Assembly (NCBI GenBank): GCA_025358725.1
Contig: JANYIT010000372.1
Span: forward strand, 1 to 39,731
DNA length: 39,731 bases
Direction: 5' to 3'
Origin: Chamaesiphon sp. GL140_3_metabinner_129_sub
GTDB taxonomy: Bacteria; Cyanobacteriota; Cyanobacteriia; Cyanobacteriales; Chamaesiphonaceae
This document shows, in pieces, positions 27,515-37,275 of the stretch (positions are counted from its first letter, which is position 1; each line of letters opens with the position of its first letter). Below the pieces are notes generated by a model. It was not told the origin of the DNA and did not search any database. It worked only from the letters and a program-made list of their open reading frames with translations. A program made the translations under genes and the position numbers.

Positions 27515-28258
27515 ATGCCTACATCATTACGTGCTAAACAACATCCCCTGATCCGTCAACTAGCCGATCGAATCGAAAGTACCTGGCAAGAACATCTCAA
27601 TCTCTCACCCTATCAAATTCCCCACGATCTTGGCTATGTAGAAGGGAATCTCGAAGGCGAACGCCTAGTCATCGAAAATCGTTGCCATCAAACCCCCCAA
27701 TTTCGGAAAATCCACCTCGAACTCGCACAAGTCGGCAAAAACTTAGACATCCTCCACTGTGTGATGTTTCCCCATCCTGATTACGATCTGCCGATTTTTG
27801 GGGCGGATATCGTCTGTGGGAGAGGTGTGATTAGTGCCGCAATTGTCGATTTGTCGCCTGTCGATCGATCGCGATCTTTACCAACTAGTTACCAACTCCC
27901 CTTATTTGGACTACCCGAAGTCAAATTCGCTCAAGTTCGAGACTTACCAGCGTGGGGAGATATTTTTTCTGATTATTGCTTGTTTGTCCGTCCGGTAGAT
28001 GCTGATGAAGAAGCAGCTTTTGTCGAGTATGTACTGTCGATGCTGACGATTCATTGCCAGATTGCCAGTCACACCCAACCTGCTACTTCTGCACCAGCAA
28101 TCGCAACAATCCTAGCTGGACAAAAGTATTATTGCGATCGACAACAACAGAATGATAAAACCCGCCGAGTCTTAGAAAAATCCTTTGGGACTGAATGGGC
28201 CGATCGATATATGACTACGATGCTATTTGATTATGCCGCTAAAGTTGTGGCTTGTTAG
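27515..28258 (+). CDS. pcyA: Phycocyanobilin:ferredoxin oxidoreductase
   Basis: 247 aa; HPLIRQLADRIESTWQEHLNLSPYQIPHDLGYVEGNLEGERLVIENRCHQTPQFRKIHLELA...LDILHCVMFPHPDYDLPIFGADIVCG. Confidence 0.95.
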   Translation: MPTSLRAKQHPLIRQLADRIESTWQEHLNLSPYQIPHDLGYVEGNLEGERLVIENRCHQTPQFRKIHLELAQVGKNLDILHCVMFPHPDYDLPIFGADIVCGRGVISAAIVDLSPVDRSRSLPTSYQLPLFGLPEVKFAQVRDLPAWGDIFSDYCLFVRPVDADEEAAFVEYVLSMLTIHCQIASHTQPATSAPAIATILAGQKYYCDRQQQNDKTRRVLEKSFGTEWADRYMTTMLFDYAAKVVAC

Positions 28259-28343
28259 TCTGTCAGCGATGAAATCGCCGCCACATTGGTAAAGTCTGGT
28301 TTATCTATTTGCAACTTAGCTGAGGTTTTCCAACTTTCAACTT

Positions 28344-30242
28344 TCAACTAATTTGAAGCCGCGCCAACCGATGACGGATACGCCCTGCTAGTTCGCCACC
28401 CATGATGGGCTTGGACAGATAGTCATCTGCACCGACCTTAAATGCCTCCTGCTGGGCGATCGAGTCTTTACTCGCACTCAGAAATAAAATCGGTAAACGT
28501 TGCCACTGGGGGTCACTACGCAGGACTTGGCAGAGTTCTAAGCCATTAATTTCTGGCATTTTGATGTCCAAGACTAGGGCATCGGGTTGAACTAATTGTA
28601 GTACTGTCCAAAACTGCTGTGGATCGGCAAGAGTAGTTACCTTCATGCCCCAGGGTTGTAATAATTTGGGAAGAGCGCGTAACCAATCGAGATCGTCATC
28701 GACTACCATGACCTTCATGATCGTGCTGACAGCCGGAAGAGCGGAAGTTGCCGCCGTAAAGATTTGCTTGGTTGTTAGTGCGGTGGAGCCGAGAAATTTC
28801 CCGCCATGACGCACAACAGCCAATCGAAGATCGATCGATTCATCTTGTTCGCCCAATACCACTACCGACCAGTCAGGAAACCGCTGATGCACTTTGTCGA
28901 TCGAACCTAATGTGGGACTGGATTCTTTGTTAGCTGGGAGGCTGATTAATACTACCGTGGGTGCAGGTGAATGGGGCGCGGTGGAGAAATAGCGATCAGC
29001 AGCCTCAATCGTCGCTAATGTGCTGGTGCGGAACCCCCGATGTTCAGCCATCTCTGTCAAGGCTAGAGCTAAATTCGGATTGAGATTGATGAATAATAGT
29101 AAGGGTAAATCGGGACTGGGGACAGCCGTTTGTTGACTGGGTAATGTGTCTAAGATTTCTCGTGCCAATTTGCTCACATAAGTTTGCAGCGGTACAGCTT
29201 CAGTAGTGGATAATAGGGTCGATCGATCGAGTAACATTTCAATCTGACGGGTGATTTCCATCGCTGATACCAAGGAAAATACACCTAATGTACCGACTAA
29301 TTTGTGAGCTTGTTGGTGAGCTTGTTGTTGTTCGGGGTAAGTACAGTTACCTAAACATAATCGATCAACTGTCGCAGTCAGTTCAGTTAAACTCTGGACA
29401 CATTTGGGTTTAGTTGTTACCCATGTTTCCTGAAGGAAGGCTAGATAGTCCGCTTGTTGCTGGTGCGACTGAATTGGTGCATCGACTTCATGAATTGCCC
29501 CTACCAGAGCATTTGAGATTTCATGTTGTTTTGAAGCAACAATGGCAAAATTTTTAGTTGGATTGGGCTGGGGAGATTTGAGATAATAGCCTCGACCATG
29601 AATGGTACTGATAAAATCGGCGGGTGCGCCTACGGCTTGGAGTTTGTGGCGCAGTCTCCGCAAATGAGATCGAACTGTCGCTTCAGCCGGAAAATCGTCG
29701 GAAGACCACAATCGATCGATGATTTCATCGCTACTAAAGATGCGATAACTGTCTCTGAGTAATAGTTCTAATAAATCGTATTCCTTGGTCGTCAGAGCCA
29801 ATGCTTGCCCATTATAGGTGACTTCACAAGTACTCGGATTGAGCAGGAGATCGCCCCAACTCATTAGGGGCAATGGGTTCGTACTACCTCTCCGGAGTAA
29901 CGCCCGCACTCGCGCCGTCAGTTCGGCAATATCAAAAGGTTTGACCACATAGTCATCCGCCCCCGCGTCCAATCCCTGCACCTTAGCAGTAGTATTATCT
30001 TGGGAAGTTAAGAGCAAAATTGGTGTCGTATAACCTGCCCCCCGCAACTTTTTGCAGAGACTAATCCCATCCAATTTGGGTAGCATAATATCCAACACGA
30101 TCGAGTCATAGTCAAAAGTGGAAGCATAAGTCCACCCCATTTCTCCATCCTTGACCGCATCGACAATATGATGTTGAGAACTCAGACTCCGAGTTAATAG
30201 GGCGATTAATGCATCATCATCTTCTATTAACAGAATTTTCAT
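28344..30242 (-). CDS. Multidomain response regulator: REC + OmpR/PhoB winged helix + Hpt-like + degenerate REC-like + REC
   Basis: MKILLIEDDDALIALL...LDIMLPKLDGISL...VKPF; DFPAEATVRSHLRRLRHKLQ...TIHGRGYYL; AHQQAHKLVGTLGVF (Hpt-like); KVMVVDDDLDWLRAL...LDIKMPEINGLEL...LSKPI. Confidence 0.9.
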   Translation of the reverse strand: MKILLIEDDDALIALLTRSLSSQHHIVDAVKDGEMGWTYASTFDYDSIVLDIMLPKLDGISLCKKLRGAGYTTPILLLTSQDNTTAKVQGLDAGADDYVVKPFDIAELTARVRALLRRGSTNPLPLMSWGDLLLNPSTCEVTYNGQALALTTKEYDLLELLLRDSYRIFSSDEIIDRLWSSDDFPAEATVRSHLRRLRHKLQAVGAPADFISTIHGRGYYLKSPQPNPTKNFAIVASKQHEISNALVGAIHEVDAPIQSHQQQADYLAFLQETWVTTKPKCVQSLTELTATVDRLCLGNCTYPEQQQAHQQAHKLVGTLGVFSLVSAMEITRQIEMLLDRSTLLSTTEAVPLQTYVSKLAREILDTLPSQQTAVPSPDLPLLLFINLNPNLALALTEMAEHRGFRTSTLATIEAADRYFSTAPHSPAPTVVLISLPANKESSPTLGSIDKVHQRFPDWSVVVLGEQDESIDLRLAVVRHGGKFLGSTALTTKQIFTAATSALPAVSTIMKVMVVDDDLDWLRALPKLLQPWGMKVTTLADPQQFWTVLQLVQPDALVLDIKMPEINGLELCQVLRSDPQWQRLPILFLSASKDSIAQQEAFKVGADDYLSKPIMGGELAGRIRHRLARLQIS

Positions 30243-30306
30243 AGATATCTAACTTAATCCGCGTAATTTCGCTTTCATACTTACAATTCCCACTCAGCTT
30301 ATATTT

Positions 30307-30717
30307 TTACCAATTAAGAATCTTGGCAATTCGATCGGGTAAATCAAGTGAATTAAAAGGCTTGGTAATCACCCCACTGATTCCGAGATCGTTGAACTGT
30401 CTGCGTTCAGCAGCTTGGGCTTTGGCCGTAAGGAATATAACTGGAATTCCAGCGGTAATTGGATTTGCTTGCAGTGCTTTGAAAGTAGCAATTCCATCCA
30501 TTTCTGGCATCATTACATCCAGTAGAATTGCATCGGGAAGTTCTCTTTGAGCAGTATCAATCCCCGTCTTTCCCTCACTAGCGGATAACACCTCCCACCC
30601 GGCTGCTAACTTAATTCCAAATTTGACAACTGTGTGGATCGCTTCTTCATCATCGATCATTAATAAACGTTTATGATTCATACAACGGCAAGGTAAAAGA
30701 GAAAATACTGCCAACAC
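30307..30717 (-). CDS. Single-domain response regulator (REC)
   Basis: KRLLMIDDEEAIHTVV...ILLDVMMPEMDGIATF...IPVIFLTAKAQ...GVITKPFNSLDL; probable start at MNHKRLLM (30681). Confidence 0.9.
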   Translation of the reverse strand: MLAVFSLLPCRCMNHKRLLMIDDEEAIHTVVKFGIKLAAGWEVLSASEGKTGIDTAQRELPDAILLDVMMPEMDGIATFKALQANPITAGIPVIFLTAKAQAAERRQFNDLGISGVITKPFNSLDLPDRIAKILNW

Positions 30718-32497
30718 CTAGGCTACTATCTACCCAGATTTTACCTTCATGTTGCTCGATAATTTTGCGACAAATTGTCAAACCTAAACCTGTACCACCT
30801 TTTTTGCGAGAATCAGAAGAGTCCACCTGCTGGAATCGCTCAAAAATACTTTCCAATTTATTGTCAGGTATTCCTTGTCCTTCATCGCGCACTTGAAATA
30901 AAACATCCAGCGGTGCTGAGACTGTCAACCACACAGTTTTACCAGGGGCGGAAAATTTGATGGCATTGCTAATTAAATTAGTCAAAGCCTGGACGATATA
31001 ATCCGCATCCACCCATAACTTAAGATCTAAATGCTGATTGACTAGGGTAATTCCATGCTGTTGCGCCATCGCTTGCATCGCATCTACAGCTTGAATCATC
31101 AAATCGGTAGCATTACAGACTTGTTTTTCCATCGTCACTGCCCCCGATTCGATCCGTTGGAGATCGAGGACGCTATTAACTAGACGTACCAAACGTTCGG
31201 TATTGTCATCGGCGATCGATAAAAGTTGCTGTCCATCCTTGGGGAGGGTGCCCAAGCGTCCGGTAGCGAGGATTTTTAGGGCACTATGGAGGGATGTAAG
31301 GGGGGTTCTAAGTTCGTGGCTGACGACGGAAATAAATTCATCCTTCATCCGCTCGATCGCTTTTCGATCGCTGATATCGCTAGTCAAGGCAAAGAAACCG
31401 CTGACTCGTTCGCGGATCGGCTGCGGCGCAGCATCGTCGTTGTCGATATGGGGAATATAATTAATGCTAACCGATCGAGTACTCCCATCTTGGAGGATAA
31501 TTTCATTCTCGTAGGTGACGACTTTCCCTGCGAGGGCGGTATTAATATGGGGCTGCATTCGCCGATAACAATCTTCTCCCCAGACTTGACGCATTTGGGA
31601 GCCGTGGATCGAACTTAGTGGCTGTCCCAACCAGTTTGCATAGGCTTGATTATTAAATTGATAACACTCTTGATCGTCTACATAGGCGATTAAGACTGGG
31701 AGCGCGTTGGTAATCAGTCGTAGTTGTTCCTCACTTTGACGGAGGGCAATTTCTACCTGTTTGCGATCGTTAATTTCCTGTTGCAAGCTGGAATTTACCG
31801 CTTGGAGTTCGGCGGTGCGTTCTGCCACAACCTCCTCTAATTGCCCCCACAATTCCCCTTGAGCCAGAGCGATGCTAATCTGGTCAGCAAGCTGTTGCAT
31901 CAGTTCTAACTCAAAATCAACCCATTTGCGGGGACGATCGCATTGATGGGCAATCAACAATCCCCAGATTGCATTTTTCGGTGGATTCGATCGTGGCGGA
32001 TGAACACTCAAACTGTGTAAAATTGGGACGATTAATTTAGCTTTCACGCCAAATTGTTCGACAAATTCCACCAAACAATCAGCGACTTCTGCTGTCGGAT
32101 CGCTGACATCTGAGATCGCCCTCACTCGCCCTTTAGCATAAAGTTGTTGATAATCCAGCGGGAATACTTCCTCTGGAAATTCCATCCCCAAAATCGCTGG
32201 ATATTCAGGCAATACGGCTTCACTAATCGGTGTCCCCGTACCATCGGGCAGTACCTGATAAATCAAAACTCGATCAGCTTGCAAGACTTGCTGCACCTCA
32301 GTGACGATCGTCCGCAGAATTTCTTTTAACTGCAATGACTGGCGAATCTTGAGGGTAATTTCTGCAAATAATTCCACTCGGTGGCGTTCGCGCTGCAATT
32401 GTACGGTTGGCGGTGTCAGCATCGCCGGAATTTCTGCCGTAGTTTGACGGCGCGAACCCGATTTTCGTTTTGGTGGCTTGGAATGTTTACTTGTCAT
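30671..32497 (-). CDS. GAF-PAS sensor histidine kinase (HisKA + HATPase_c)
   Basis: GAF region LKEILRTIVTEVQQVLQADRVLIYQV...VKAKLIVPIL...WGLLIAHQC; PAS; FISVVSHELRTPLTSLHSALKIL; NAIKFSAPG...VRDEGQGIPDNKLESIFERFQQVDSSDSRKKGGTGLGLTICRKIIEQHEGKI. Confidence 0.95.
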   Translation of the reverse strand: MTSKHSKPPKRKSGSRRQTTAEIPAMLTPPTVQLQRERHRVELFAEITLKIRQSLQLKEILRTIVTEVQQVLQADRVLIYQVLPDGTGTPISEAVLPEYPAILGMEFPEEVFPLDYQQLYAKGRVRAISDVSDPTAEVADCLVEFVEQFGVKAKLIVPILHSLSVHPPRSNPPKNAIWGLLIAHQCDRPRKWVDFELELMQQLADQISIALAQGELWGQLEEVVAERTAELQAVNSSLQQEINDRKQVEIALRQSEEQLRLITNALPVLIAYVDDQECYQFNNQAYANWLGQPLSSIHGSQMRQVWGEDCYRRMQPHINTALAGKVVTYENEIILQDGSTRSVSINYIPHIDNDDAAPQPIRERVSGFFALTSDISDRKAIERMKDEFISVVSHELRTPLTSLHSALKILATGRLGTLPKDGQQLLSIADDNTERLVRLVNSVLDLQRIESGAVTMEKQVCNATDLMIQAVDAMQAMAQQHGITLVNQHLDLKLWVDADYIVQALTNLISNAIKFSAPGKTVWLTVSAPLDVLFQVRDEGQGIPDNKLESIFERFQQVDSSDSRKKGGTGLGLTICRKIIEQHEGKIWVDSSLGVGSIFSFTLPLYES

Positions 32498-32506
32498 TTC
32501 GTCTTA

Positions 32507-34015
32507 CTATTTCATGTCATAGCCAAACAAATTGGCATTGACTTCATCCAGATTAATATCGGCTAGCCCATACTCAGCCCAACGTTTATCTACCAACGCC
32601 GCCATGTCAGGATCGGATTCCAATTGTTCGCCCCAGACATCATCAGTTTCGGGATAAACTTTGGTAGTTGCATCGATGCCCATCCGACTACCCAATCCCA
32701 CTTTCGGGGTAGCAAAGTCTAGTTTATCAAATGGGGTATCGGGGATAATAAACACATCCCGCCCGGGATCGACTTTGGAGCTAATCGCCCAGACTACTTG
32801 GCGCGGGTCGCGAATGTTGATATCTTTATCAACGACGATCACAAATTTAGTATAGGTAAATTGGGGTAAGGCACTCCAGAAGGCTAAGGCTGCACGTCTA
32901 GCTTGTCCAGGATAAGCTTTATCGATCGCAATAATTGCCGCTTTATAACTCAATGCCTCCATCGGCAAGAAAAAGTCTACAATTTCGGGTACCTGTTGGC
33001 GCAGGATTGGGGTATAAATCCGGTTGAGGGCGATCGCCATCATCGCTTCTTCCTTGGGTGGACGACCGCTGAAGGTAGTAAGATAAATGGGATCTTTGCG
33101 ATGAGTCATGCAATTGAAGCGAATCAATGGGCATGATTTGGATTGGTTATAATATCCCATATGATCGCCAAATGGCCCATCAATCATTTCTTCCCCAGGT
33201 GTAATCGTCCCTTCCAGGACGAATTCTGAGTCCGCAGGTACTTCAAGATCGATCGTTTTACACTTAGCTAATTTTACCCCTTTCCCTCCATATATACCCG
33301 CAAATAACCACTCCGATAAATCCATCGGAATCGGCGTAGCTGCTGCCATAATAATTAAGGGATGTACCCCTAAGGCGATCGCAATTTCTAACTTTTTACC
33401 ATGCTCGGCGGCTTTGCGTAAGTGACGCGCTCCACCCCGCACAGATAACCACTGCACTGTCATCGTATTATTAGACTGCAACTGGAGCCGATATACCCCA
33501 ACATTTGGCGTACCCGTTTCACAATCCTTGGTAATCACCAAACCCAAGGTGACAATCTTCCCCGCATCGCCACGATAAGGGCGAATTAAGGGCAGGCTAT
33601 TCAAGTCTAGTTCATCGCCCTCAACAACCACCTGTTGACAGGGTGGGAAGTAATCTCTACTAGTTTTCGCCTTGAGCACATCGAATAATACTTTGCCAAA
33701 CTCCACCGCTTGCGAGATCTTCTTCGGTGGTTTCGGCTGCTGGAGCATTGCTAATTTGCGCCCTAAACCTTCTAATTCTTCGGGTTGCTCCATATTCATC
33801 GCCCAGCAGATCCGTTCCACTGTGCCCATGATATTCACAGCTACTGGATATTTCGCACCTTTGACATTTTCAAATAATAACCCTGGGCCACCACATTCCA
33901 ACATCCGATTGGCGATTTCGGCAATTTCTAAGTCTGAGTTTACCTGCGTCTTAATCCGGCGCAGTTGTCCCCGTTTTTCGAGTACGTCTAAAAATTCTCT
34001 GAAGTCCCCCGCCAT
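32507..34015 (-). CDS. ubiD: UbiD family decarboxylase
   Basis: 502 aa MAGDFREFLDVLEKRGQLRRIK...GGPGLLFENVKGAKYPVAVN...EEMIDGPFGDHMGYY...DKDINIRDPRQVVWAISSKVDPGRDVFI. Confidence 0.93.
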   Translation of the reverse strand: MAGDFREFLDVLEKRGQLRRIKTQVNSDLEIAEIANRMLECGGPGLLFENVKGAKYPVAVNIMGTVERICWAMNMEQPEELEGLGRKLAMLQQPKPPKKISQAVEFGKVLFDVLKAKTSRDYFPPCQQVVVEGDELDLNSLPLIRPYRGDAGKIVTLGLVITKDCETGTPNVGVYRLQLQSNNTMTVQWLSVRGGARHLRKAAEHGKKLEIAIALGVHPLIIMAAATPIPMDLSEWLFAGIYGGKGVKLAKCKTIDLEVPADSEFVLEGTITPGEEMIDGPFGDHMGYYNQSKSCPLIRFNCMTHRKDPIYLTTFSGRPPKEEAMMAIALNRIYTPILRQQVPEIVDFFLPMEALSYKAAIIAIDKAYPGQARRAALAFWSALPQFTYTKFVIVVDKDINIRDPRQVVWAISSKVDPGRDVFIIPDTPFDKLDFATPKVGLGSRMGIDATTKVYPETDDVWGEQLESDPDMAALVDKRWAEYGLADINLDEVNANLFGYDMK

Positions 34016-34075
34016 GCGATCGCCCTTTGTAAAGTTATGTCTCTATTGTAGAAGAGTTGAGAGTTGGGTAGTGTT

Positions 34076-34101
34076 GCCGTTGGCGAGGCTTCGCCAACGG
34101 C
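34076..34101. repeat. Perfect 11-bp hairpin repeat
   Basis: gccgttggcga-ggct-tcgccaacggc; 15 nt (gaggcttcgccaacg) also occur at 14045-14059. Confidence 0.7.
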
Positions 34102-34181
34102 TCCGATCACTAATCATTGGGCGTTGGGACAGTGAGATTATTGTTTCAACCTCATTGCTCGACTATTCACTAGCCACTCGT

Positions 34182-34469
34182 TCAATTTCCCTTTTGAGTC
34201 CGAAAGCTATAGAAAACATAGATATCAAACAGTGCGCCGACGAATCCACAAACTAACCCGATCGTTAACATCCCTTGTAAGGCACAACCGCTGCCAAATG
34301 TATCAAGAAAAGCAAGCAACATATTCGTCGGTATTTGACCGAGCTGGTTTAAGCCAGGAATACAAGTCAGCAACCAAGTACTTGCTAGTGAACCAGACAT
34401 CAAGAGCATAGGCACGAAAAAACTCAATAGCACAGTCAGGGATAGAGAACGTAGGAAGTTTGATGACAC
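34182..34469 (-). CDS. Small hypothetical membrane protein
   Basis: 95 aa with two or more hydrophobic segments (LTVLLSFFVPMLLMSGSLAS; MLTIGLVCGFVGALFDIYVFYSF). Confidence 0.55.
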   Translation of the reverse strand: MSSNFLRSLSLTVLLSFFVPMLLMSGSLASTWLLTCIPGLNQLGQIPTNMLLAFLDTFGSGCALQGMLTIGLVCGFVGALFDIYVFYSFRTQKGN

Positions 34470-34877
34470 GATAGTAGCCTCACCCGCCTGATGGCTGAAA
34501 GAACTGTCATGCTAGATTTAGCACACTCACATATCATAAATTAGCAATCTGGCGATCGTCTAAATCTGTGAGAAATCTTAAAATATCATTAAACTTTTTG
34601 ATAATGGCCAAAAAATCTACCTAAACTCCCGGCAACTCAATGCAGGCTATCGTGTGAATGCCCCTCATGCTCCAAAATAGCCCCACCAAGATCGTCGGTA
34701 GATCGCTACAATTAAGTGATTATTGCTAATAAATTGCCACATCCTGAGAGAGTAATAGACTCTATTCTCATAAAGTTTTGCAACGATTGGGGTAATCTTT
34801 AAGTAGCGATAGCACACTTTTTTTACGGAACTATTTTGACGATCGTAGGCAACTACCAGATTCTTATATCCAAAGCT

Positions 34878-35543
34878 ATGGAGAACAAACACTCAGCACA
34901 AAATACAACTTTACTGCGACAAGTCTTTGCAAATATTCAGGCTGATAGTTGTCCTAAGCATTACAACTTCCATATGCACACCAATTGTTCTGATGGCAAA
35001 CTCACGCCAGAAGATCTGATGAAGCAAGCTATTGCGATTGGATTGCAGGGAATGGCGATTACCGATCATCATTGCCTGGATGGTTACTATCGTGCGGCTC
35101 AATGGTTAGAAGCGCAAGCGATCGAATCTCCCTACTTGTGGACGGGAATTGAAATTACAGCGTATCTTCCACCTGTAGATGTGCATATTCTCGGTTATGG
35201 TTTTAATCCCCTCGAACCAAGTTTGGCTCCATATCTCACGGGACGAGAGCCTAGAGGTGTAGATGCTCGTGCTGAGCGGGTAATCTCAGCTCTTCATGCG
35301 GCTGGTGCGATCGTCGTATTGGCACATCCCTGTCGGTACCGGAGATTGCCAGAAGAACTTATTCCCACTGCGGTATCTTTAGGCGTTGATGGGGTAGAAA
35401 CTTATTATGCCTACAACAATCCCAATCCCTGGATTCCGAGCTTTGAACAGACAGAAACAGTCAAAAGACTGGGCAATAGTTATAATTTACTGCATACCTG
35501 TGGTACTGATACACATGGGTTGAATTTATTACAAAGATTATAA
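34878..35543 (+). CDS. PHP-domain phosphoesterase
   Basis: YNFHMHTNCSDGKLTPEDLMKQAIAIGLQGMAITDHHCLDGYYRA...IEITAYLPPVDVHILGYGF...VLAHPCRYRR...CGTDTHG. Confidence 0.85.
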   Translation: MENKHSAQNTTLLRQVFANIQADSCPKHYNFHMHTNCSDGKLTPEDLMKQAIAIGLQGMAITDHHCLDGYYRAAQWLEAQAIESPYLWTGIEITAYLPPVDVHILGYGFNPLEPSLAPYLTGREPRGVDARAERVISALHAAGAIVVLAHPCRYRRLPEELIPTAVSLGVDGVETYYAYNNPNPWIPSFEQTETVKRLGNSYNLLHTCGTDTHGLNLLQRL

Positions 35544-35760
35544 GTATATATTGTATTTTACTTGTCACCGATCGGCCTAAATTCTGAAAATGGAGAGATC
35601 TGATTGACTTAATAAAATGCCTAAAACTAATGACAGTAAAAGATCGTGATATCTGTGTGCCCGAGTTAGGTAAAATCTCTAATTGCCAATCCGATCGCAG
35701 TTGTTTATGATGAGTGAGTAGGGATATTATACCCGTCTGCTATCATCGCTCAGATTATAG

Positions 35761-37083
35761 ATGTCTTCAAATTCGATTAAGCCTCTCAATGGTCAAGCTT
35801 CAAACATGGATACCAATTCTATGCGTGGACTGCTCGAAATGACAAAGCCGACAGATTCAGATGTCGAACATCCAGAACTTAAACTAGATAGTGATGGTGG
35901 TAGTCATATTGCTATCCCCGTAAATATTGCTGCGCCAGTCATGGGCGGAGCCTTTCCCTTGGAAAGTCGTGCTGATTTACCGTCAGAAGATATTCGCGTA
36001 GCCGCACTGAAAGCAACACTAGAACGACATCGTGGGGAACGCCAAATTGTCTTATTGCAAGACTTTCCCGATCCTGATGCTTTATCTGGTGCTTGGGCAT
36101 ACCAACTAATCGCCAAACAGTACAATATTAGCTGTGATTTAGTCTATGCAGGTGCGCTCAGTCATCAGGAAAATATCGCGCTTGTCAAACTCACAGGATT
36201 ACCTACCAAAAAGGTTGCCAGTGCCAATCTCAAGGAAAAAGATTTAGCTAATTATCAAGGCTGCGTACTAATTGACAACCAAGGCACTACCTGTCAATTA
36301 TTAGAAATTGTCAGACAGGCTGGGATTCCGATTACCGTAATTATCGATCACCACAGTCTTCAAGAAGATCTAAACGCCGAATTTGTGGACATTCGTCCCT
36401 CCACTCGTGCGACAGCTACCATCCTGACTCAATATCTACAAGCAGGATTACTCAAACTCGATAGTAGCATTAGCGAACATGTCAAATGTGCTACGGCACT
36501 AATGCATGGCTTACGCTCCGATACAAATCGCCTGATGCAAGCCCAGGAAGAGGATTTTTTGGCGGCGGGTTATCTCAGCCGCTTCTACGATGCTCAATTG
36601 CTCAATGCTATTCTTCAAGTATATCGATCGAAGCGGGTAATGGAGGTCATTCAACGCTCGCTTACCAACCGTGTCGTGCAGAATAACTTTTCCATTGCTG
36701 GTGTGGGTTATCTGCGCTATGAAGACAGAGATGCAATTCCTCAAGCAGCGGACTTTCTAGTGACAGAAGAAAACGTCCATACGGCGATGGTATACGGCAT
36801 TGTTCGCGATGAGGATGATGAAGTCGAATTGGTGATTGGTTCGCTCCGCACGTCCAAATTAACGCTAGATCCGGATGAGTTTATCAAGGAAGCATTCGGG
36901 AAAAATAGCGAGGGACGTTTCTTCGGTGGGGGCAGATTCACTGCGGGTGGATTTGAGATTCCGGTGGGTTTCTTGTGCGGATTTAATGACAATTCTGAAT
37001 TTTCTAAAATGAAGTGGGAAGTATTTGACAATCAAATCAAGCAGAAGTTACTCAAGTTAGTTAATCCTACGGATAGCTATTAA
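35761..37083 (+). CDS. DHH family phosphoesterase (NrnA-like)
   Basis: QIVLLQDFPDPDALSGAWAYQLIA...VLIDNQG...VIIDHHSLQEDLNAEFVDIRPSTRATATILTQYL...GGGRFTAGGFEIPVGF. Confidence 0.88.
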   Translation: MSSNSIKPLNGQASNMDTNSMRGLLEMTKPTDSDVEHPELKLDSDGGSHIAIPVNIAAPVMGGAFPLESRADLPSEDIRVAALKATLERHRGERQIVLLQDFPDPDALSGAWAYQLIAKQYNISCDLVYAGALSHQENIALVKLTGLPTKKVASANLKEKDLANYQGCVLIDNQGTTCQLLEIVRQAGIPITVIIDHHSLQEDLNAEFVDIRPSTRATATILTQYLQAGLLKLDSSISEHVKCATALMHGLRSDTNRLMQAQEEDFLAAGYLSRFYDAQLLNAILQVYRSKRVMEVIQRSLTNRVVQNNFSIAGVGYLRYEDRDAIPQAADFLVTEENVHTAMVYGIVRDEDDEVELVIGSLRTSKLTLDPDEFIKEAFGKNSEGRFFGGGRFTAGGFEIPVGFLCGFNDNSEFSKMKWEVFDNQIKQKLLKLVNPTDSY

Positions 37084-37105
37084 ATTTAGTTGAAAGTTGA
37101 AAGTT

Positions 37106-37149
37106 GCGTTGCGCGTTCGTCGGGTTCCCCGACGATTGAGCGCGACAAG
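37106..37149. repeat. 44-nt structured module, second copy (first at 27333-27376)
   Basis: gcgttgcgcgttcgtcgggttccccgacgattgagcgcgacaag, 36/44 identical to 27333-27376 with compensatory differences. Confidence 0.65.
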
Positions 37150-37160
37150 ACAGAAAGTTG

Positions 37161-37260
37161 TAGGGTGCGTTACGGCTACGCCTAACGCACCAAAATAGAC
37201 TATACCAAATATAGATGTAATAGATGTATTTGTGCGTTACGCTGTCGCTAACACACCCTA
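37161..37260. mobile_element. MITE-like palindromic element (tagggtgcgtta ... taacacaccta type)
   Basis: tagggtgcgttacg at the left end and cgctaacacaccta-like (cgctaacacaccc ta) at the right end; left hairpin ggtgcgtta-cggctacgcc-taacgcacc is perfect in its arms. Confidence 0.6.
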
Positions 37261-37275
37261 CTGCTGCAACAGTAA

